NCBI GenBank assembly: GCA_019914945.1
Contig: CM034113.1
Span: 9,050,850-9,114,849, forward strand
Length of the DNA stretch: 64,000 nt
Source of the DNA: Typha latifolia
Taxonomy: Eukaryota > Streptophyta > Magnoliopsida > Poales > Typhaceae
Direction: 5' to 3'
Position 1 is the stretch's first letter. The number at the start of each line of letters is the position of its first letter. The translations under genes were made by a program, and so were the position numbers. Below are positions 23,290 through 36,008 of this stretch, in pieces. The notes under the pieces were generated by a model. That model saw nothing but the letters and a program-made list of their open reading frames with translations. It made no database searches and was not told the origin of the DNA.

Positions 23290-26200
23290 ATGGCCTTTAC
23301 TCTCTCGGGTGTACGTTTCCCCGCCGTCGCTCGAACCCCGGGAATCGCTCCACGATCGGATCGGAGGAGTGGGGTCGATCTCTCGCTACTGACGAAGGAG
23401 CCCTTCCCAAGTAAGCACTTCACTCGCTTCTCCTTCTTGTGTTCTTCTGCTGTCTTCACTCCTCTGTTCCCATTCTCTATGATCCGAGGGCCTCGTAGCC
23501 GTGAACCATGCTTTGGTCGGTTGTGTTACACCGATTGTTCAACTTTCCTGAAGCAAAATTTCATATATTAACGAGGGGGGAAGGAACAGAGAAGCATTTT
23601 ATAACATTTGGTTGGTTTTTTTTTGTTGATTTTATTTTTAGTTTCATAGATCGTGGAACCCATTTTGTTTCTAGTGAAGGATAAATAAAATGTCTTCTTG
23701 CTTCCTAGCTGGTTTGTTTTGTGGTACTTACTAAGTTTCCATTTTAGGGAAAATTTTCACCGGAAGTTCTTATGATACCGCTTCTGTGGTCGTTGCTGCA
23801 ACTGGAAAAGTGCTGATTGCAGATGGGCAGAGTGATGGCTTATCATCGTCCGCAGATTCTTCTGGGGATGGGGACCCCGAAGTTGCATCTGGTGACTTAC
23901 AGGTAAATAAGCATGCGCAGCAGAGAAATTTTCTTTCACTTTTTGTTGATTTCACAATCTCAATTTGCTAGAATTTTCGTTCTGAATTTTGCTCGCTGAC
24001 AAGAAAACTACGGCGTATGTGTCTTAAGTTTGACCTAAGCAAACCAACTATAGGGAAGCTACACAGTATTTCAGGTTTATTAGTTTCATCAACTTCTGAC
24101 CGCCCATCTACTTTTCTCATTTCGTATAACTTATTGAAAGTTTTCTGGCATCAAAATGTTTATGGATTGTCTTAATCTGAGATCAATATGCTTCTTTATG
24201 ATGCCCTTTTCTGCAACTATTCTCTGGTTCTTTTGTAGGTTTTGGAGGAGGGAACTACTCTGTCCATCGGAGAGGAAGACAATATAAAAAGTGGGCAGAC
24301 AGGCACTTCTGTGAAATTTTTGGATGAGGGAAGCCTAAAGGAAAGTGTCGACCAGTCCGTTAGTTCTCAAGCCAATGTAGGTGTTGAGGAGGTAGATAGA
24401 CCAAGAATTGTTCCTCCACCTGGTAATGGACAAAAGATTTATGAAATTGACCCATCTTTGAAAGATCACAGAACCCATCTTGATTATCGGTAGGTTTCTC
24501 ATTTTCGCTTTGTATTTATGCTTTTTACTTCTTTGTGATATGGAGATTTTTTAAAGATTTACTGAATCATTTCTTTGATGTGAAAAAGAGCAAAAATGTT
24601 TTGCTGAGTGCAATTTAGCCGATAAGACTAATTTCATAAACTCATGTCTATCTAGCAATAAAACTTTCATTCTGCATCTCCTTTTTTAGCTCAGTATCTT
24701 AATTTGTGTCCATCATTGTTTGGGTTGGACTTTGGTACCATTCTTGAGATAAGCTTATTACTGAATTTCATAAAGTTATTGTGAACTTATGGAGATCTAT
24801 TAGTTATACTCACTGCTGTGGACTACCAGTAATGAGTAATCTTATTGTTTAGAAAGACCTTTTAAACTCCGTTAGTATTGTTTGTGCAAGGCCCATATGT
24901 CTTGAAAATTGAAGAAGTTACACTTGATGTTTCTTTCCAGAAGGCTTAGTAATTTCTGGATCTGCAGACTGCAGCTGTATCATGTACTTGTAGTAACATA
25001 AAAAGGTAGACCAGTTAAGTAGGATATCTCTGAAAGAAAGAACTTCAAAGAAGAAAATTAAAATGTTGTTCCAATTATTGTAGTATAGTCCCAAGCCTTA
25101 TGATTGTATATCTCCATGAGATAATGATTATAATAGAACAGGTTCTTCTTACAAATACTATGTATGAACTGTAATATGTTATACTGATCAACAACAGATT
25201 TAACCACTACAAGAAAATGATGTTTTTCCAATTATTGTACTACAGCCTCAAGCCTTATAATAGTATATCTCCATACATGATTAATGTCAATGAGAGTGAT
25301 TCTGATAGAACAGGTTTTTCACTTCTTAAAAATGTTATGTATGAATTGTAATATGTTGTACTGGTCAACAACAGATACAGCCACTACAGGAAAATGCGCG
25401 CACTCATTGATCAATCTGAAGGTGGCTTAGATGCATTCTCCCGTGGTTATGAAAATTTTGGCTTTATCCGCAGGTAAACTTTATTGAATCTCTGCATGCA
25501 TATCTATCCTTTTTTTCTTTTCTTTTTGACTGTTCTTTTCTTTTCTATCAATCTTGGTTCCATATTTCTGTTCAGCTAATAGGATACCTGTGTACAAGAA
25601 TTTTTCTCAAGTATATTGTACAGTTGGGTTTTTTTGTATATCACGTAGTGTTATTCCATGGATTGATTAATCTTAGCAAAAGCCTGGTAGCTTCTGGTAT
25701 TATCATTTCTTTAAAAAAAATTAATAAACATCTATCATTTTTCTTCCATGTAGAAATTGAAGCTGTATCTTCTTGTGTTAAGGACAGACTAAAATCCCTA
25801 TGTATCATTTTAGCCCATATAGAACTTGAAGCTATATATGCTCTGGGTAGGGACAGACTCAAATTCTCTTCTCAATTTGTTTACAGTGGTGATGGTATTA
25901 CTTATCGAGAATGGGCGCCTGGAGCAAAGGTTTGTTCTTTTGGTAATCTATATCCATATCTAAGTTCTCTTCGCAAGTTTGCAACACAAATTTTATTGCA
26001 TTTCTGCTTTCCTAGACTTCCTGTATTTTCCAGCTATTTCAAGAAATAACTTTATGGTTTTTGTTTCAGTCAGCAGCACTAATAGGAGATTTTAACAATT
26101 GGAATCCGAATGCAGATGTTATGACCCGAGTATGTCTCTGTAGCTTGAATTTTTTTTATCCTTTGCCTACCATTGTGCTGTTCTTTGTAGGTTAGTATAC

Positions 26201-29200
26201 TACATGTTGATGCCTCATTGAGCCTGTAGATTAGTGAAAGTTTCTTGCTCTAGCATCTATTTGTTGCTTTATACATGTCTTTTTTCGTGTTTGATAAGTC
26301 TCTTATATATGTGGTGCTTCAACATCCAGCTTTTTGTATGACAGATGCATTTCTTGTACACTGATTGAATTCTTCATTTGTCAGAATGAGTTTGGTGTGT
26401 GGGAGATTTTTCTACCAAATAATGCAGACGGGTCACCACCTATTCCACATGGCTCGCGTGTAAAGGTACTGTCTTTTTAGGATTAACTTTTCTTATATTT
26501 TAGAATTACATTGGATATGCATTCAAAGGTCATATTCAAGTTTTCAATATTTTATCTTTATGTATTTGCAGATTATTTTCATTATATGGTCTATATTTCA
26601 AATAATACATGCAAGTGGTTGCTGGATATTATAAAATATTCATATGCAAAATGAAATTTGCCTTTTCTGCATCTTTAGAAAATTAGACATATATTATAAA
26701 CAATTTCCTGACCTTATGAATTATACAGATACGCATGGATACGCCATCTGGCATCAAAGATTCAATCCCAGCATGGATAAAATTTTCTGTCCAGGCCCCA
26801 GGTGAAATACCATACAATGGAATATACTACGACCCACCTGAGGAGGTATTCTTCCTTAATTATTCAGCATTCACTTCATGCTGATATCGTTAAAAAATTT
26901 GTCTGCATGGTTACAAATTACTAACATAGGATCCCACCTTTCCGTCAAAAAAAAAAAAACATAGGATCTCAACAAGTCTAATTGGTTGATATAAGTTTAT
27001 CTTGTAAGCTTGAATTACATGGATCTTTTTTTTTCCAATAATTGGTTGCCTATTTGTTCTGAGCTATTGCATCCATTTGCAGGAAAAGTATGTATTTGAA
27101 CACCCTCAACCAAAAGCTCCAAAGTCATTGCGCATTTATGAATCTCATGTTGGAATGAGCAGCCCGGTAATGTGGTCCGCTCCTTTATTTGTAGTAATGA
27201 CCCATAAAATTTTATTTTATAGGATACAAGCTGATGAGCTCTTTGACCATATGCAGATTTGCATTTTAGATTTTATAAGAATTTTCTTTCTAGTGGAACC
27301 AAACACATACTACAATCAATGATATAGATTATGTCCATAATCAGAGGCATTTTTCCTGAAAGAAATAACCTGCCATGTTCCTCCTGGATAACCTTCCACT
27401 GCATGATAAAATAACCACTATTCTCTGCAAATTTCCCTAAATCTCTCTGTAATTTTTAATGTTGAAAGTGATCTCATTAATAAATCGTAACATGCTTTTT
27501 TCTGATATGTTGGTTTTAACTAAGGGTTTATGAATTGTGTTTCACAAATATTATGGTTCTTGTACTTGAATTATGATTCCTGAATGCAAGGATTCTTTTT
27601 CTCTAACAATTTCTCTGCTATACAGGAACCCAAGATTAATACATATGCTAATTTTAGGGATGATGTGCTTCCCCGAATAAAAAGACTTGGATACAATGCT
27701 GTACAAATAATGGCTATTCAGGAACATTCATACTATGCAAGCTTTGGGTATTCTCTGGATTCCTTTTCTTTGTTATTGTGCTGTTTCTTTTGTATTTTAT
27801 CTACATTAAAATAGACAAACATGAATGTGTGGTGACCAGTTCTAGGAACATAGTGGTTGATAGTAAAGTGTGCTAGCGCAACCCCTCAATCCCTTTTTTT
27901 TTCTCCTACTGATTACAGAAGAGATTTCTGTAACTGAAAAAGAAATACATGAAATGAAGAAAATAAAGAATCTGTTTAACAGAAAAAATAATGTAATAAT
28001 GACAATAAAATTATTGAACATATAGTGAAATGAGGGTTTTACCTACTGATATGTGATAACATGTATTTTATATAGTATGAATTGTTAATCTAAAGGTTGC
28101 ACCTAGATTTAGATGCGCTTGGTAGTAGTCTACATATCTGTTACAGACTTACAGTTGCACATTAATTTATGATATTTTCTTTCTACTGACATAGGTTGTC
28201 ATAAAGTTGGCCCAAAGAATCTTCTTTGATGAATATTTATAATGTTCCCACCAACAAACTTAGTGTCAGATTGTATAATCTTATTCAGTTTTTTAGTTTC
28301 CACTTAGAAAGACCTATTATTTCTTCTTGCCTTTCTTTAAAGATGATGACAAATTCATTTCTAAATGCAGATATCATGTTACTAATTTTTTTGCACCAAG
28401 TAGCCGTTTTGGAACTCCGGATGATCTAAAGTCCTTGATAGATAGAGCTCATGAGCTTGGTTTGCTTGTCCTCATGGATATTGTTCACAGGTGAGAGAAG
28501 TTTCTTAATGGTGATTTTTTTTTGTCATGTGTGTTGTAGTCTTATTATAATTCTTTGATGCAGCCATGCATCAAACAACGTTTTAGATGGGTTGAATCAG
28601 TTTGACGGAACAGATACACATTACTTCCACTCTGGTTCTCGGGGTTACCATTGGATGTGGGATTCTCGCCTTTTCAATTATGGAAGTTGGGAAGTATGAA
28701 ATATTTGCAGTTTCCCAGCTGTTTGTTATAATAAATTTTACTCGTTTTTCTTATATCTGTTTATCTTCTTTCTTCCATACATAGGTACTGCGGTATCTAC
28801 TTTCAAATGCAAGATGGTGGCTTGAAGAATATAAGTTTGATGGTTTCCGATTTGATGGTGTGACCTCAATGATGTATACTCACCATGGGTTGCAGGTAAG
28901 GGTCCACTGCTGCAATTTCCATGGTTTGGTAGTATGACTCTCTGTGCCATAAATTTGACTTGATATCTAATTATGGCATTTTTGTGTGCTTAAAATATAA
29001 ATTTTAACTGTCTTCATTGGCTTCACATGAAATCATCAATTCATTGTAGTAGCTCCTACTAACCTAAAATGATTTGTTAAAACAATCTGATAAGCTGGAT
29101 TTAACACTGATATATTTTATGTTGACTCTAGTAATGAGTATGAGATGTGTGTTACATCTGCTAATCTTTTCCCTTTCTTCCAGGTAGCATTTACTGGGAA

Positions 29201-32200
29201 CTACAATGAATATTTTGGATTTGCTACTGATGTAGATGCAGTTGTCTATTTGATGCTGGTAAATGATCTCATTCAAGGGCTTTATCCTGAGGCTGTCACC
29301 ATCGGTGAAGATGTAAGTGCTGTGTTATTGTTTCAGTACCTTTTTCACATAATCATAAATCCTACATGTTTGCACATTGAGAGTAGAATATTGAGTGATT
29401 TTAGTTGCTTTCACCATGGAGGTGTACTATAGTAAAGTCTATGTCTTGCATATGTTGCCCAACCAAAAGAAATTCTCTCAACTTTCTGTCTTTCCATTCG
29501 CACAAAGCAAATCTTCAGAAACTAGAAAGTTTAAATTTTCTTTCTTTTTAATTTTTCTTTTCTCTATTCCTTTTCTTACAGGTCAGCGGAATGCCAGCAT
29601 TCTGCATCCCTGTTCAAGATGGTGGCATAGGCTTTAATTATCGCCTTCATATGGCTATTGCTGATAAGTGGATTGAGATTCTCAAGTAAGTGCTTTCTAA
29701 GTAATCATTGAAAACATTTTCTAGTTATTAATAGATCAAATTAATGCATTTTTATTGTCTTTTGAGCATTTATATTCTCACTTATCTCAGTACATATACT
29801 CAATAAGAAGTTCTGCATCTATTACTGCTTGCCTCAGGTTAAAAGATGAAGATTGGAAAATGGGTGACATTATTCACACACTAACAAATAGAAGGTGGTT
29901 AGAGAAATGTGTTGCCTATGCTGAAAGCCACGACCAAGCTCTTGTTGGTGACAAGACTATTGCATTTTGGCTAATGGACAAGGTGTGCACATAATGTTAG
30001 AACAGTTGAACAAATGTTACACATCTTTATGAACTTCTTAATAACATGATCTGTAAGCTGTAGTTTTTTCTATTTGAGATACTTAAAGTTGCTACTTAGT
30101 GATGCTAAGTAAGAGAACTTACAGTTGCTATTTCCACATGAAGATGGAAATAATGCTATTCCAGCATCATTAGGGACCAATTCTAATGAATATTCTCAAA
30201 TACTTATGTTAAGCAAGTAGACATACAGATTTCTTCTCCATGTGGATCTGTTTGACCAGTTGCAGTAACTGGACACGGCAGTTCTCAAGTTGCATTTAAA
30301 TGACCACACTTCTACATTTGCAGTCAAACTCTATAATAGTCTAATATGATTTATTTGCTTGGTTGACCAAAGGAACATGGAAACTTATTGGTGATAGATT
30401 AATGTGTTAGTTTTATTTGGTTATTCCGTGAAAAGGGGTGTCCAAAATTCCAAATGTACAAAGCTCCCACTACAGGGGTTTCGGAGGGAAGATTGTTGCG
30501 ACATTACCCTCATTATTGATGAGGTTGTTTCCTTTTTTGTTCAAACTAATAATAGAAATAAAGAGGTAGTATTTATTCGTCACCCTAACATACATCACTG
30601 CTTAACCTTTTTTGTTCTCTTTCCCTCTCTCCACATATGTAGTTCTGTTAATTGGAAATTTAACGGCGTACTTCTCCTTTAATGATTTCTCTGCTATTAC
30701 CTCCAGGACATGTATGATTTTATGGCTCTGGATAGACCATCAACTCCCCGTATTGATCGTGGAATAGCTCTACACAAAATGATTAGACTAATCACGATGG
30801 GTTTGGGTGGAGAAGGATATCTGAACTTTATGGGGAATGAGTTTGGACATCCAGGTAAAATATACGACTCCATTCATATGTCTTCAAAGCTTAACTGGAT
30901 CATGCCATCATCTGCAGCTATTATAACATTTCTCATCTTACAGGTCCATTATTTGATGTGATTCTCTTCCTCTAATTTTTGTCTGACAGAATGGATAGAT
31001 TTTCCAAGATGCGAGCAACGTCTTCCAAATGGTTCAGTGATTCCAGGGAATAACAACAGTTATGATAAATGCCGGCGTAGGTTTGATCTTGTAAGTTTGA
31101 AGGGTGACTTTTTCAGCAAAGAGAATTAGAAAAGAATCAGAATTAAATGAAATAGGGATCTGTTCGTTTTTACTCTCTCTTCAATTTGTATATTGATAGT
31201 TGTACTAAGACACCTTGCATCATGCTTTTTAGACCAGGAAACCAGTGATGCATAACCTAAAGGTTAAAATAGCATAATAGTCAGATTTAAATATGTCGCA
31301 GTTAGGTACTTCAAGAATGCATCATTTGGTGTAATGGCTAAGGTTTTCCTTATGCATCCTGGAAGCATGCTTGAATATTGTTAGTTGCAGTAAGATATCA
31401 TGTATCATGCGTTTTAGGTTGAGAAACCAATGATGTAGAACATAACGGTGGACAAAAGCATAATAGTCAGATTTAAATATATTGTGGCTACTTAATTCAA
31501 GAAGAATGTGTCATTTTGTGACACGGTAAGGCTTGCCTCATGCACCCTGGCAGCGCATGGCACTCACAATTTGGCAAAGCAGCGGCATGCCCTCCTAGAC
31601 AATGCTTTGTCATGGTTCACGTACGCTTAGTTGTTCTCTTAGCTGCTGAAGAAATCTCCAATTTGATCTGAAAGAAGAATTATTGGACTAGATCTTGTGT
31701 AAACTCTCTCAATCAAATGATGACTAAAACTTAAAAAGTATATATAGAGGTTACAGTTCCTTTTAATCTTTTATGATTAGGGATAGAAGACCTTCTTGAG
31801 ATTCAGTCATAATTTGTAAAACCCATTTATATAACTTATGCTTCTACAACTAGGATAGGATGCCTTGATGCCTTGTCTAGCAATTTTGCTGTAATTGTGT
31901 AAATAATATGCCCTCTAAGTGGGTTGCTTCTTGACTTAGAGAAAGATTCACATCCAAGCAAAAATGCTTTGTCTTCGGTAAAATAACTATGGATGCCATT
32001 CTCAAAATTGATTATCATTTTCTGTTTATTTTCAGGGAGATGCAGATTATCTTAGATATCGTGGAATGCAAGAGTTTGATCAGGCAATGCAGCATCTTGA
32101 GGGGACATACAATGTATGTATTACTTTTTGGGGTTTTTTTTTTCTGAAACTTATCTTGCTCCTTATGTTGAGATGATGAACATGTTACAAAATCTACTGC

Positions 32201-33384
32201 CTTAGTCTACTTTTTACCATCTCTTAAGGACACCAGCATATTAGCATGTACAAGTTAATTTCTTGTGAAAAAATTGTACCTGTTGATTTTTTAGAGTTCC
32301 CATATGCTCGCATGAATGCTGATTCACATGAATGCTGATAAATGAATAAAAACAAATATGATCACATATAACTGGTTAGTGGAAACATCAAGGAATGTGA
32401 ACATTGGTGACAAAAAGAACAGCTGCTGACACATCATTAAACTAGCTTGTAAGGAATCCTTTGATCATATTTAAAGTGAAACATGCTATGGAATATGTTC
32501 CATTTATTAGGAACCGTCATTTAAAGCTCTCATTTTTTCCAGAATATTTGGTAGACAATTTTTCAGCTTTTCTGAAACTATCCTTGACTAAATACTACAT
32601 GTGGGTTTCTGTTATGGGCATCCGTCCTAATTAGATTAAGTATGGATATTTATGCATCACATTTTTTTTCCAGTTCATGACAGCGGAGCATCAGTATATA
32701 TCACGGAAAGATGAAGGGGATAAGATGGTTGTTTTTGAGCGTGGAGACTTGGTATTTGTTTTCAATTTCCATTGGAGCAATAGCTATTTTGATTACAAAA
32801 TTGGCTGCTCAAAGCCCGGAAAATACAAGGTATGGTTCTTACTAGAAGATTGGCAATTTAGGATATCCAATGGTCTAACTGAAGTTTCATTTACAAATTC
32901 TCTCTCCAACTTTATTCAGTATACTTTCCTGACTAAAATTTATATAATTTGTATTTCCTAAATAATACTCCCAAAATCTAAGTACAATAGAATCTGCTCA
33001 TAAATTAATATGGTCAATTGAATATTGTTGTGGTGGACTTTTATTGCTTGATGCTTTAACTAGGTTAATTATTCCTTTACCATATAGTGCATATATGAAA
33101 TACAGTAGTAATAAAATGCTGAACTTTCCCCTCCCTTTAGGTTGTGCTAGACTCAGATGATAAACTATTTGGTGGATTTAACCGAATTGATCACACTGTG
33201 GAGTACTTCACCGCTGTAAGGCTGTATCCACATGCTTTTTTCCTTGTTACATATTTACTGTCCTTGAACTAACAACATAGCTTTTGGTGTCATCCAGGAA
33301 GGGATGCATGACAACAGGCCTCGTTCCTTCCTAGTGTATGCCCCAAGTAGGACTGCAGTTGTCTATGCTCTTTCAGAGGACTGA
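23290..33384 (+). CDS. SBE2: 1,4-alpha-glucan (starch) branching enzyme, class II, plastid
   Basis: The enzyme cuts alpha-1,4 chains and rejoins them as alpha-1,6 branches in amylopectin. I read 22 exons: 23290-23410, 23748-23902, 24239-24489, 25375-25473, 25887-25929, 26070-26129, 26385-26465, 26729-26845, 27083-27166, 27626-27747, 28371-28490, 28564-28693, 28785-28895, 29184-29312, 29582-29685, 29838-29982, 30707-30854, 30990-31090, 32036-32113, 32674-32829, 33141-33215, 33298-33384. They total 2517 nt, 838 residues. A transit peptide and an acidic variable segment precede the CBM48 domain ([17 protein letters not shown]). The GH13 motifs are DIVHSHAS (about 413-420), [10 protein letters not shown] (nucleophile D485), TIGEDVSG (acid/base E540) and YAESHDQAL (D608). 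All are intact. Twenty-two exons is the known class II structure. The IIa/IIb subtype was not resolved. Confidence 0.96.
25060..25395 (+). repeat. Imperfect tandem duplication across the intron 3/exon 4 boundary of SBE2
   Basis: A segment of about 155 bases (25060-25213) is repeated with changes at about 25214-25390. Shared landmarks are ccaattattgta, caagcctta, gtatatctccat, atagaacaggtt, atgtatgaa, gtaatatgtt and caacaacagat. The upstream copy carries its own acceptor (acaacag at 25192-25198) and a diverged copy of the first 21 bases of exon 4. The downstream copy contains the real acceptor and exon start at 25375. Confidence 0.85.
26923..26968 (+). mobile_element. Tiny poly(A)-tailed retro-insertion with target-site duplication in SBE2 intron 8
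   Basis: The 11-mer aacataggatc occurs at 26923-26933 and 26958-26968. Between the copies are 24 bases, ccacctttccgtc plus a run of A. A short segment ending in poly(A) between direct repeats is the mark of a heavily 5'-truncated LINE/SINE-type insertion in the plus orientation. Confidence 0.6.
31193..31560 (+). repeat. Imperfect tandem duplication (about 184 bp) in SBE2 intron 18
   Basis: Two adjacent copies (about 31193-31376 and 31377-31560) share the order attgNtagttg, tcatgcNttttag, gaaaccaNtgatg, gcataatagtcagatttaaatat, tcaagaa, atgNgtcatttNgtg and tgcatcctgg/tgcaccctgg. The divergence between them is considerable, so the event is not recent. No coding content. Confidence 0.8.
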
Positions 33385-34859
33385 CTCATGAATCAAAGTG
33401 CAACTCTGCAGTTGCACAAAGAAGAGCCACAAGAACTCCATGTATAGGTTGTCGCCCTAGTGTCCATCAATATGTTCAAACACACATCGCGGTTGGTGGT
33501 TTTCATCTATTTCGGCATCCGCACTAGGGCTTTATGGAGGACCCGTGACGGTCAACGTACCAAATGCTCAAGTGATCATTAACCTCTAATTTGAAGGAGC
33601 GCTCTGGAAGACTTGAGCTCATTCCAGAAGAAAACTAACAGCGCCAGATCTTTTATCTTCTAATTGCTTTAGATTATGTCTACTTCCCTTCTGCATTTTG
33701 TTTCATGTTTATCTAATAGACTTGCTTTCTCCTATTACTTGAATGTACATGTTTATCAATCATGTGAATGACTATTGTTTGTTGGATGACTAAATTATGT
33801 GTAGGCAAGGCCTTCAAAATGCTTTGTATTCATCAAACAGAGTTCATTTTTCTCAATTCTGCACATTTGCACATGCTGTTGTAAACAAATGAGACCAATA
33901 ATTTCTGTTTCCATTTTAGATCAGTGGTTGCTTTCGTTTATATTGGTGAGGAACTCGGCAAATTGTTATAAATGTCCCAATGACGGCAGGGTGCTTTTAT
34001 TATTTTATTCTTCTTAAAAGAAAAGAAACTTTATTGGTTAATCACTGAGTATACAAAAGGGTCAAGGGTGCTTTTAGTTTAGGGGTACCGTAAGTCAAGT
34101 ACCTAGTTTTAAAAGGTGAATTTTCTCAACATAGTTTAATTCATTATTCATTTGAACGGTCAGAGCTGTTGACTGCTATTGAGGAACTGTCAATTTTATA
34201 AGGACTACTCTCAAGACACATTGAGGAATGCGAAAAACTGAAATAGAGTTCATTGTTGAATTGCGTACAAGCAGAGCATAATTTGAAAACGGATGCAGAG
34301 AGAGAATTTTACAGCAGAAGGCAAAAATGATAAAGGAAAAAGAAAACTGTGATATCATGGTGAGGTTGAGAAGCCATTCAATGTTAGCTCATACGTTGCA
34401 TCCTATGCTGTGTCTTGGTTCCTACGGCTTCGTTTCTCCCCCATATCAGGTGAACCACCTTTGCCCCTACTCTACATCAAGACTTCATAAAGAAACACCC
34501 TATAGCCATGGAGACAATGTCTAGCTAGTCTTTTGTCCAGTTCAAACTAGACTATCGTAAAAATGACGTAAAACACGAGTTCATGAGAGCTAACACGAAA
34601 GGGGAGGGGAGGGGGGAATTTAACAGATATTGCATGCTCAAAAGGGTTTTCCAAACAAACACACGTCATTTTGACGTTAAAGTAAATAAGCGTAAAGCGT
34701 ATTACAACTAAAGACATAGCCAACGCACCAACTTAGGAAGATGACCGTCATACCAAATCGTAAGCTTTATATTAGAAACCCACCAAAGTAGTTAATTATT
34801 TAACCGATTGAATTCCTCTACCAGTGCTAAGTAAGAGTTGGGGCTCGTGAGACGTAGAC
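33385..34859. other. 3' UTR of SBE2 and spacer
   Basis: Roughly 400 bases of probable 3' UTR follow the SBE2 stop codon. The remaining spacer has no gene that I can support. It holds the small retro-insertion at 33988-34076, described separately. Confidence 0.5.
33988..34076 (-). mobile_element. Truncated LINE-like 3' end fragment with 12-bp target-site duplication
   Basis: The 12-mer agggtgctttta flanks a 65-base insert (34000-34064) at 33988-33999 and 34065-34076. On the minus strand the insert contains the polyadenylation-like AATAAAG and ends in an A-rich tail, as in the 3' ends of plant LINEs such as the one at 57646. It is best read as a strongly 5'-truncated insertion in minus orientation. 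Confidence 0.6.
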
Positions 34860-35911
34860 ATGCAGAATCAAATGCAAGCATCGAAGCAGGAGCAGGAGCA
34901 GCAGCAGCAGATTCTACGAAGCAAGAACTCTAGGCACAGCTATGGAGAGAACCCAAAAATGGAAGAGAAAGAAGTGGAGGAAACTTCGAGGTCAGCTCTC
35001 TCTGCATTCCGAGCAAAAGAAGAACTCATCGCGAAGAAGAAGATGGAAGTCACAGAGAAGGTTTTTGCTCAGCTAGGCAGGGTTGAAGAGGAAAGCAAGC
35101 GCTTGGCAGGGATCCGTGCAGTAAGTTTGATCATGAGATATGATCATCAACCGTATTCTAGAAAACAATGGGAAGGAACACTAACCATCTTCATCACCAA
35201 TTAAGTCAGTTGACATGCTGTTATATAACAGATATAATTAGAAAACTTTTAATATGTTCACAGCGTATCTTTCTGCTAGTGTTAGTTATCCAACTAGGAA
35301 GATAATAACAATAGCACAAACATATTACCGTAATTGTTCATGCCAACTTGAAATTAATTCTTGTAGGAACTTGAAGTAATGGCAGATCCGACGAAGAAAG
35401 AAATTGCCGCAATCAGAAAGAAAATCGATGCAGTTAACCGTGAGTTGAAGCATATTGGGCAGAGCTGCCTTCAGAAGGTGAAGCTCACATCATAAACCGT
35501 CTAAAATGGAGGATAAAGAAAAAAGAAAGTATTTGAGATTTCTTTTTTTTTCCCTCAAACTTCTATGCATTACACTTAAGCTTAGCCAATGACTGTTGAT
35601 TGTTATTAAATGTAAAGGAGAAGGAATACAAAGAAGCTCTTGAGGCATTCAATAGGAAGAACAAGGCGAAGGCTCAACTAATCAATAAGTTAATGGAGGT
35701 AAATATCTGGATTCATTAATTACTTGAATTAATTACTAAGAAACGTAATTAGATAGTTAATTAGTTATGGAAGTTGTCATCATCTATGTAAATATCCGGA
35801 TTCACTCGGTAATTTTTGCATCTGATTCCTGAGCAGCTGGTTAATGAAAGCGAACAACTCAGAATGAGGAGGCTGGAAGAGTTGAGCAAAACAATGGAGT
35901 CCCTTCGCTAA
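34860..35911 (+). CDS. RAB6-interacting-golgin-like coiled-coil protein
   Basis: Four exons (34860-35120, 35367-35477, 35618-35698, 35837-35911) give 528 nt, 175 residues. Junctions are gt/ag, and the frame is continuous. After a Gln-rich start the protein is almost entirely charged helix. Segments include SALSAFRAKEELIAKKKMEV, QLGRVEEESKRLAGIR, ADPTKKEIAAIRKKIDAVNR, ALEAFNRKNKAKAQLINKLM and VNESEQLRMRRLEELSK. This pattern, including the conserved first helix and the K-E-I-A-x-I-R-K-K-I-D block, matches plant proteins annotated as RAB6-interacting golgin (GORAB) or SCYL1-binding-like. The animal relatives act at the Golgi. Function in plants is not established. It lies downstream of SBE2 in the same orientation with its own promoter region. 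Confidence 0.8.
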
Positions 35912-35971
35912 TACTAATAATGATCATGACCTTAGTTGCGGTGTCTCTGTTTGGATTTGAATTATTTGTTT

Positions 35972-36008
<37 letters not shown>

